NCBI GenBank assembly: GCA_035501615.1
Contig: DATJVY010000030.1
Span: 1-44,414 of the forward strand
Source: RPRB01 sp035501615
GTDB lineage: Bacteria > Myxococcota > Myxococcia > Myxococcales > Myxococcaceae
Length of the DNA: 44,414 bases
Direction: 5' to 3'
Both the position numbers and the translations under genes were made by a program. Positions 39,067 to 44,414 of this stretch are shown here, in pieces. A model generated the notes under the pieces. It did no database searches and was not told the DNA's origin. It saw nothing but the letters and a program-made list of their open reading frames with translations. Position 1 is the first letter of the stretch; every line of letters begins with the position of its first letter.

Positions 39067-39540
39067 GTGAGCGAAGCCGTGAAGACGTGGGAAAAGGACA
39101 AGGAATGGGCCCTGGTGCCGCTCCGCTTGGTGATTGGCTTCGGCTTCGCGGCCCACGGCCTGGCGAAGCTCGATCGAGGGCCGGAGAGGTTCGCCCTCAT
39201 CCTCCACGCGCTCGGGGTACCGGCCCCGCAGGTGGCGGCGTGGGCGACGTCCCTTCTCGAGCTCGCCGGCGGTGCATGCCTGATGCTGGGGCTCGCGGTG
39301 GTTCCACTGACCGTTCCGCTCGCCGGAATCATGCTGACCGCGCTGTTCGGTGTGCACCTCCGCTACGGCTTCTCCTCGATCCGCCTGGAGGCGCTCACCG
39401 CCGAGGGGGCGAGGTTCGGCCCCGTCGGCTACGAGCTGAATCTCCTCTATCTCGCCGGGCTGCTCACCCTCGGGCTCCGCGGCGGCGGGGCGGCCTCGCT
39501 CGACCGCCTGCTCCGCCGGCGGCCGGGACGGCAGGGCTGA
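39067..39540 (+). CDS. DoxX family membrane protein
   Basis: The 157-residue product has four predicted helices and the DoxX start VPLRLVIGFGFAAHGLAKL, then LLELAGGACLMLGLAVVPLTVPLAGIMLTALF and a GPVGYELNLLYLAGLLTLGL C-terminus. Family members are small membrane proteins of uncertain, often redox-linked, function. The start is probably GTG at 39067 (or GTG at 39079); no strong ribosome binding site is seen and the frame is open further upstream in non-conserved sequence. Its 3' end overlaps the convergent VOC gene by 77 bases. Confidence 0.85.
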   Translation: MSEAVKTWEKDKEWALVPLRLVIGFGFAAHGLAKLDRGPERFALILHALGVPAPQVAAWATSLLELAGGACLMLGLAVVPLTVPLAGIMLTALFGVHLRYGFSSIRLEALTAEGARFGPVGYELNLLYLAGLLTLGLRGGGAASLDRLLRRRPGRQG

Positions 39541-39973
39541 GCGGACGCGAGCCGGAGCCGGCGCGCGTGCCCCGTCGGCTCTCCCGCCACGCCCCGTGCT
39601 GGAGGACGACGCGGTAGCCGTCGGGGTCCTCGAAGGTCAGGCCGTCGACCTCCCAGTAGGGGTTCTCGGAACGGACCGGCTCGAGGCCTCTCCGGCGCAG
39701 CGTCCGCACCGCCCGTTGCCACGCTGCGTTCTCCGGCAGGTAGAGAACCAGCAGGTGGTCCGGCGACGGCGCCCGGCCGACGCGGTGGCCGCGCCGGTGG
39801 GTGAACTCGAGATGGTATGGAGCGCCGGGGTGTCCGAGCATCACCCCGTCGAATCCCGCGTGGTCCTCGAAGGAGCCGAGCACCGAGAACCCGAGGCCAT
39901 CCCGGTAGAACTGCACCAGGGGCCGGAGGTCGTCGGTCGGGCGGGCGACGCGCAGGATGGGCCTGAGTCTCAT
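39464..39973 (-). CDS. VOC (glyoxalase/bleomycin-resistance-like) protein
   Basis: The 169-residue product has a VOC domain in its first 130 residues: ILRVARPTDDLRPLVQFYRDGLGFSVLGSF, then HLEFTHRRG, ENPYWEVDGLTFEDPDGYRVVL. Conserved metal-ligand positions (His in HLEF, Glu in FEDPDG region) are at least partly present. The last 38 residues are an Arg/Gly/Pro-rich tail unlike the family, and this tail overlaps the DoxX gene's 3' end on the other strand. The true C-terminus may thus be an extension formed by loss of an earlier stop. Substrate unknown. Confidence 0.82.
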   Translation of the reverse strand: MRLRPILRVARPTDDLRPLVQFYRDGLGFSVLGSFEDHAGFDGVMLGHPGAPYHLEFTHRRGHRVGRAPSPDHLLVLYLPENAAWQRAVRTLRRRGLEPVRSENPYWEVDGLTFEDPDGYRVVLQHGAWRESRRGTRAGSGSRPLSPAVPAAGGAGGRARPPRRRGARG

Positions 39974-40071
39974 TCCGGAAGGAACTCGCAGGGGGTCGTG
40001 TCTTGTTCCCCGGCGGCCGCCAGCGCTTCCTGGCCCGCCGAAACCCGGCGCCACGCCTCCGCGTACCCCTT

Positions 40072-40085
40072 CCGGGAACTCCCGG
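40072..40085. promoter_or_regulatory. Palindrome upstream of ECF sigma gene
   Basis: CCGGGA-AC-TCCCGG is a perfect palindrome 33 bases before the sigma start codon, and it contains GGAAC as in many ECF -35 elements. A TGTC stands 18 bases after that GGAAC. Autoregulation is possible; the spacing is only approximate. Confidence 0.25.
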
Positions 40086-40118
40086 CGCCGGCCGGGGTGT
40101 CCACCGACCAGGACGGCC

Positions 40119-40640
40119 GTGGAGACCGAGCAGACCTTCCTCGACTGCGTGAGCGTGCATGCGCCGTCGCTCCGGAGGTTCGCCCGCCGGCTGACGCGCA
40201 ACCGTGCCGACGCCGAGGACGTGCTCCAGGACACGCTGATGCGAGCGCTGGAGAGGCGGGCCGAGCTGAGAGACCCGGGGCGTCTCCGGGCCTGGCTCTT
40301 GGCCATCGTCCGGACCAGCTGGCTGAACTCGCGCCGCGGGCTCCGCAACAGGCTGGAGGTGCTCGAGGGCGGACGCCCGGGGCCGGGCGAGGACGGGGCG
40401 CGCGGCGACTTGGAACGCGAGATCCTCGACCGGTCATTCACCGACGAGCTGCTCCTGGCGCTCGAGGCGCTGCCCGAGGAGTGGCGGCGGACGCTCTGGC
40501 TGCGCGAGGTCGAGGATCTCTCGTACGAGGAGATCGCGCGGGTGCTGGATTGCCCTCTGGGAACGGTCCGCTCCCGCCTCGCGCGAGCGCGCGCGGCCGC
40601 CGCCGCATGCCTCGGCAGAGGAGAGGCCCATGGCCTGTGA
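40119..40640 (+). CDS. ECF-type RNA polymerase sigma factor
   Basis: The 173-residue product has region 2 (about 12-75: HAPSLRRFARRLTRNRADAEDVLQDTLMRALE) and region 4 (about 108-160: LLALEALPEEWRRTLWLREVEDLSYEEIARVLDCPLGTVRSRLARAR), the two domains of an extracytoplasmic-function sigma factor. The GTG at 40119 is preferred, with AGGA upstream; the longer frame from 39957 has no conservation. Its end overlaps the anti-sigma gene by 11 bases, so the two are coupled. The regulon and signal are unknown. Confidence 0.92.
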   Translation: METEQTFLDCVSVHAPSLRRFARRLTRNRADAEDVLQDTLMRALERRAELRDPGRLRAWLLAIVRTSWLNSRRGLRNRLEVLEGGRPGPGEDGARGDLEREILDRSFTDELLLALEALPEEWRRTLWLREVEDLSYEEIARVLDCPLGTVRSRLARARAAAAACLGRGEAHGL

Positions 40641-41352
40641 CGAGACCTGGCTGGAGATCCTCTCCGCCTGGCACGACGGAGAGGCCACGGAGGAGGAGGT
40701 CGCCCGGGCGCGGGCCCACCTTCCCCGGTGTGCCGCCTGCCGCTCAACCCGTGGTCGGTTCCGGGCGATCGGCGCCGCGCTGAGATCCGCCCACCGCGGC
40801 TCGTCCGGGGAACGAACCCGGACGGGTGCAGCGAGCGGGTCGCTCCCGGGCTGGCGATCGCGCCGGGGCCGCCTGCTCGCCGGAGCGCTCGCCGCCGCAG
40901 TGGCCGTGGCGCTGCTGATCCGTGGCGCGGTCACCGACGGGCGGAAGGCCGTGGTCGACGAGCTCGAGGCGCGCCACCTGGTCGCCTTCGCCAGGGCAAC
41001 GCCTTGCGACTTCGCGTCCGCCGACCCGGCGGCGGTGCGGGAGTGGATCGCCGGACAGCTCGGGCAGCGGGTGGAGGTCCCCGCGGTGTCCGGCGCGACG
41101 TTGCTCGGCGCCCGGCGTTGCCGCCTCTCGGGCGTTCCGACGGTGTCGCTCTTGTACCGGCGCGGAGACGAGCCTCTCAGCCTGTTCGTCGCTCCGCCCG
41201 GAACGCCGACCGCGCGCGAGAACGCTCGCCTCGCCCGGGCGAGCGCCGGCTGCACCGTCGGCCATCTCGGTGCGGCGGTCTGCGCGCGTCCGGGTCTCTT
41301 CGCCGTCGCCCCGACGTCCGGGACCGCGATGGCAGCCCTCGAGTCCTTCTGA
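40630..41352 (+). CDS. Anti-sigma factor with zinc-finger (ZAS) domain
   Basis: The 240-residue product has an N-terminal ZAS motif, H-x3-C-x2-C (His30, Cys34, Cys37 in HLPRCAAC), one membrane helix (about 81-98: LLAGALAAAVAVALLIRG) and an extracytoplasmic domain with several Cys residues (TPCDFASAD, GARRCRLSG, SAGCTVGHLGAAVCARPG). The layout is that of a membrane-bound anti-sigma factor; the outer Cys residues may sense redox or metal state, which is inferred. The ATG overlaps the sigma gene by 11 bases, as expected for a sigma/anti-sigma pair. Confidence 0.88.
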   Translation: MACDETWLEILSAWHDGEATEEEVARARAHLPRCAACRSTRGRFRAIGAALRSAHRGSSGERTRTGAASGSLPGWRSRRGRLLAGALAAAVAVALLIRGAVTDGRKAVVDELEARHLVAFARATPCDFASADPAAVREWIAGQLGQRVEVPAVSGATLLGARRCRLSGVPTVSLLYRRGDEPLSLFVAPPGTPTARENARLARASAGCTVGHLGAAVCARPGLFAVAPTSGTAMAALESF

Positions 41353-41413
41353 GTTCCGAGGGTCCCGGCTTCCCAAGCCCCCGGGGTCCCTGCTAGTCGC
41401 ACCGGGCAGATCG

Positions 41414-43003
41414 ATGCCCAGCCCCTCCGTCGCTCCCCGGATCGAGGATCCCTCGATGGCCGGCTCCGCTCCTCACGTGTCCAGCGACGAGGCGCGAGCG
41501 GTCTGGAGCCTGCTCTTCGCCTGCGCGCTGGTCCTCCTCCCCAGGCTGGCCGTCTTTCCCTGGAGCGAGAATCTCTACGGAGACGCGGTCGTCCGGACGG
41601 AGCTGGCCCAGCGCTGGCTCCAGACCCCCCACTGGATCGCCCACATGGACGACGGGGCGTTCCAGTACGGGCCGCTTCACATCTATCTCGTCGCGGGTGC
41701 GCTGGCCCTGGGCATCGACCGGGAGGACGCCGGCCGGTGGGTGAGCCTCCTCTTCGGCGTGCTCTCGGTCCTGCCCCTGTGGTCGCTGACCCGGCGGGTG
41801 GGAGGCAGCCAGGCCGCCTGGTGGGCCACGGTGGGGCTGGCGCTCTGGGGGATGCACATCCAGATGTCCACCACCGCCGGGAGCGAGTCGGTGGGCCTGT
41901 TCTTCGTCCTCTGGTCGCTGGCGCTCCTCGCCGAGGGCCTGGACGAGAACCGCTTCGGGCCGCTCTTCGGCAGCGCGCTGGTTCTCAACCTGGCCTGCGC
42001 GGTCCGCTACGACGCGTGGCTGCTCATCCCCCTCCTCAGCGTGCTGCTCCTGCTCGGGGACAAGGATCGGATCGCCGCGATCACCCGCTCGGTCTGTTAC
42101 GGGCTCCTCGCCATCCCGTTCGTCGCGGCGTGGATGCAGGGCAACGAGCGGGCCAAGGGCGACCCCTTCGCCCCCATCCGCTACATCGAGAGCTTCCACA
42201 GGGCCTGGGTGGCGGACGGCGTGGCGCGGTGGACGTCGGCCGGGTACCGGGCCCAGAACCTCTTCTTCTGGCCGGCGGCCGCGCTCTTCACCCTTTCGCC
42301 GCTCATCGGCTGGTTCGGGATGCGGGGGATGGTGCGCGTCTGGAAGCAGCGGCCCGAGTACCGCTGGCTGGTCTGGGTGGTGCTGGTGCCCACCGCCTAC
42401 TTCACCTTCCGCAGCGTTGTGCTGCTCGACTTCGTTCCCCTGGGTCGCTTCGCGGTGACGCAGATCGCGCTCTTGCTGCCCTTCGTGGGGGCGGGGTACC
42501 TCGCGACGGTGGAGGGCCGCTCGCCGCTCGCGCGGCGCGCCTGGGCCGGAGCGGCGCTAGGGCTCGCGGTGGTCTTCCCGGTCGTGCTGGGCGCCCTCAC
42601 CGTGCACCGCGACGATCAGATCGCAACCTCGCTCCGCCCGGTGAGCCCGGTCTCAACCAATCCGCCGGCGGTGATGCAGGTGGCGCGCTGGCTCAAGTCC
42701 GAGGTGGCGCCGGTGGGTGGGGCGGCCGCGCTCGACGTGGATCCGCAGTACTGGGACCTGCAGATCGCCTTCTTCAGCGGCCTGCCGGACACGCGGCTGG
42801 CCCGGATCCGCTGGGACATCTTCCGCAAGCAGCTCTCCGAGCAGCGACCGGAGGTCCTGGTGCGACGGGAGGGCGGGGCGCTCGAAAAGGAGCCTGACTT
42901 CCTGCTCCAGGGAGATACCATCTCCTTCGACGGGGATGGCTGGGAGGAAGTCCCCGGCTTCCAGCGCCCGTGGCACGTGTACCGCCGAGCCGGCACCCGA
43001 TAG
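41414..43003 (+). CDS. GT-C (PMT/ArnT-like) membrane glycosyltransferase
   Basis: The product is 529 residues from the ATG at 41414, or 515 from the ATG at 41456, which has the better ribosome binding site (GAGG eight bases upstream). It has about ten helices, an early loop with Asp (ENLYGDAVVRTELAQRW) followed by FQYGPLHIYLVAGALALG, and TTAGSESVGLFFVLWSLAL, the pattern of GT39/GT83-type enzymes that use polyprenyl-phosphate sugars. The C-terminal 120 residues are soluble. The substrate is unknown. It follows the anti-sigma gene after 61 bases and precedes the peptide transporter gene by 8 bases, so it may belong to a longer transcript. Confidence 0.85.
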   Translation: MPSPSVAPRIEDPSMAGSAPHVSSDEARAVWSLLFACALVLLPRLAVFPWSENLYGDAVVRTELAQRWLQTPHWIAHMDDGAFQYGPLHIYLVAGALALGIDREDAGRWVSLLFGVLSVLPLWSLTRRVGGSQAAWWATVGLALWGMHIQMSTTAGSESVGLFFVLWSLALLAEGLDENRFGPLFGSALVLNLACAVRYDAWLLIPLLSVLLLLGDKDRIAAITRSVCYGLLAIPFVAAWMQGNERAKGDPFAPIRYIESFHRAWVADGVARWTSAGYRAQNLFFWPAAALFTLSPLIGWFGMRGMVRVWKQRPEYRWLVWVVLVPTAYFTFRSVVLLDFVPLGRFAVTQIALLLPFVGAGYLATVEGRSPLARRAWAGAALGLAVVFPVVLGALTVHRDDQIATSLRPVSPVSTNPPAVMQVARWLKSEVAPVGGAAALDVDPQYWDLQIAFFSGLPDTRLARIRWDIFRKQLSEQRPEVLVRREGGALEKEPDFLLQGDTISFDGDGWEEVPGFQRPWHVYRRAGTR

Positions 43004-43011
43004 AGGGACCC

Positions 43012-44414
43012 ATGTACCAACCTGCCGCGGTCGAGAAAACCTCCGAGCAGCCGAGGTCCGAGAGGTGGAAGTCCTTCACCGTCCTGTTCCTGATCGAGAT
43101 GTGGGAACGGTTCGGCTACTACGGGATGACCGCGGTCGTCGTCCTCTACATGGTGAAGAGGCTCGGCTACACGGACGACCAGGCCAACCTCACCTTCGGC
43201 GCCTTCGTCGCCATGGCCTACGCCTCGCCGGCCGTCGGGGGCTGGCTCGGGGACAAGGTGCTCGGGACGCGCCGGATGACGGTCATCGGCGCCACCATCC
43301 TCGCCCTCGGCTACACGCTCCTCGCCACCCCGGGATCGCCGCTCTTCCTCTCCCTGGGCGTGATCGCGGTCGGAAGCGGCCTCTTCAAGCCCAACCCGGC
43401 GAACCTGGTCTCCAAGGTCTACGAGGGCGACCAGGCCCGCATCGATTCGGCCTTCACCCTCTACTACATGGCGGTGAACGTCGGCTCGACGCTCTCGCAG
43501 ATCGCGACCCCGCTCATCGCCGAGCGGGTGAGCTGGCACCTGGCCTTCGGTGTCTGTGCCGCGGGGCTGGTGCTGGGCATCGTCAACTACTTCGTGATGG
43601 GCCGGCTCCTGCGGCACGTCGGGTCGCCACCCGATTTCCAGCCCTTCCCGTGGACGAAGTTCGGCCTGACGCTGCTGGGATGCCTGGCGGCGGTGGGGTT
43701 CGTCTCCTTCGTCGTGCAGAACCTCGCCGTGGCCAAGGCGATGGTGTGGCTGGCGACGCTGGTGATGCTGAGCATCTTCGCGATGCTGATCTCCCGGGGC
43801 ACGCGCCGCGAGCGGAGCGGCCTCATCGCGGTGCTGATCCTCACCGCCCAGGGGATCATCTTCTTCATCTTCTACCAGCAGATGTCGACGTCGCTGACCC
43901 TGTTCGCCGACCGGAGCGTGCACCTGGACTTCCTGTTCGGGTACCACGTCCCCGCGGGGCAGGTGCAGGCACTGAATCCGATCTGGATCTTCATCCTCAG
44001 CCCGCCGCTGGCCTGGCTGTACACCGCGATGGGGAAGCGGTCGGGTGGGGACCTGCCGGTGGCGGTGAAGTTCGCGCTGGGGTTCGTGGTGCTCGCGATC
44101 GGCTTCTTCGTCTTCGCCGGGAGCGGCTACACCGCGGGGCCGGACGGGAAGGTCTCGCTGTGGTGGATGATCCTCGGCTACGGCCTGATGTCGCTGGGCG
44201 AGCTGCTGATCAGCGGGCTCGGGCTGGCGATGGTGGCCCGGTACGTCGGCCCGAAGCTCCGCGGCTTCCTGATGGGCACCTGGTTCCTGGCGACCGGCAT
44301 CTCGCAGTACCTCGGGAGCTACGTGGCGACCTTCGCCAGCGTGCCCAAGGACGTGACCGACCCGCACCAGATGCTGGCGCTCTACATGCGGCTCTACTTC
44401 GGGCTGGGCGGCGT
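43012..44414 (+). CDS. POT-family peptide:proton symporter (partial)
   Basis: The frame starts at ATG 43012 and runs past the right edge with about 467 codons visible. The protein shows the POT/PTR2 signature EMWERFGYYG (ExxERF motif) in helix 1, then GGWLGDKVLGTRRMTVIGA and GSGLFKPNPANLVSKVY, and many further helices. It imports di- and tripeptides with protons at the cytoplasmic membrane (DtpA/DtpT type). The C-terminus lies outside the window. It begins eight bases after the glycosyltransferase stop, so the two are probably co-transcribed. Confidence 0.93.
   Translation, partial: MYQPAAVEKTSEQPRSERWKSFTVLFLIEMWERFGYYGMTAVVVLYMVKRLGYTDDQANLTFGAFVAMAYASPAVGGWLGDKVLGTRRMTVIGATILALGYTLLATPGSPLFLSLGVIAVGSGLFKPNPANLVSKVYEGDQARIDSAFTLYYMAVNVGSTLSQIATPLIAERVSWHLAFGVCAAGLVLGIVNYFVMGRLLRHVGSPPDFQPFPWTKFGLTLLGCLAAVGFVSFVVQNLAVAKAMVWLATLVMLSIFAMLISRGTRRERSGLIAVLILTAQGIIFFIFYQQMSTSLTLFADRSVHLDFLFGYHVPAGQVQALNPIWIFILSPPLAWLYTAMGKRSGGDLPVAVKFALGFVVLAIGFFVFAGSGYTAGPDGKVSLWWMILGYGLMSLGELLISGLGLAMVARYVGPKLRGFLMGTWFLATGISQYLGSYVATFASVPKDVTDPHQMLALYMRLYFGLGG

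Overview
The window is very GC-rich, with dense genes, frequent GTG and TTG starts and third positions that are mostly G or C. Its content points to a myxobacterium-like deltaproteobacterium (Myxococcota, possibly close to Anaeromyxobacter): Oar-like TonB-dependent receptors with a carboxypeptidase-regulatory-like N-terminus, membrane-spanning Hanks-type Ser/Thr kinases, many lipoproteins, an orphan ADOP-type permease, and a prkA-yeaH-spoVR operon. The taxonomic call is inference. I see no tRNA, rRNA, CRISPR array, insertion sequence or phage gene, so this reads as ordinary chromosome with some lineage-specific content.

Layout. 1-4.7 kb: small regulators and enzymes, namely a DUF1801 protein, an NAD(P)-binding protein, a TetR repressor divergent from an alpha/beta hydrolase with two tandem palindromic operators between them, an Lrp regulator, a TPR/DUF1579-like secreted protein and an ArsR regulator. 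4.8-13.9 kb: two paralogous TonB receptor + lipoprotein pairs on the minus strand, with a plus-strand LuxR regulator between them; both receptors start with TTG and carry the same 24-bp upstream element at the same distance. 14-17.7 kb: glycogen phosphorylase and an M23 peptidase. 18-18.9 kb: a decayed formate dehydrogenase locus in which a frameshifted, truncated fdhA is joined to a truncated fdhE. 19-22.1 kb: a Ser/Thr kinase fused through one membrane helix to a periplasmic LivJ-type binding domain, then a small membrane protein.

22.1-25.3 kb: an orphan ADOP permease flanked by two short related lipoproteins that share the C-terminal end GGPTGW. 25.3-30.2 kb: a two-subunit iron-sulfur L-serine dehydratase, a kinase-TPR protein and a small membrane protein. 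30.2-33.4 kb: a tightly coupled three-gene operon (GT-C/TPR membrane protein, secreted HEKVH protein, anchored HEAT-like protein). 33.5-38.6 kb: prkA, yeaH, spoVR and a fourth gene that seems to begin at CTG overlapping the spoVR stop. 39-44.4 kb: DoxX and a VOC protein overlapping tail to tail, an ECF sigma/anti-sigma pair, a GT-C glycosyltransferase-like protein and a POT peptide transporter cut by the window edge.

The most distinctive items are the kinase-binding protein fusion, the paired small lipoproteins around the orphan permease, the duplicated receptor/lipoprotein cassettes with their shared upstream element, and the formate dehydrogenase remnant.
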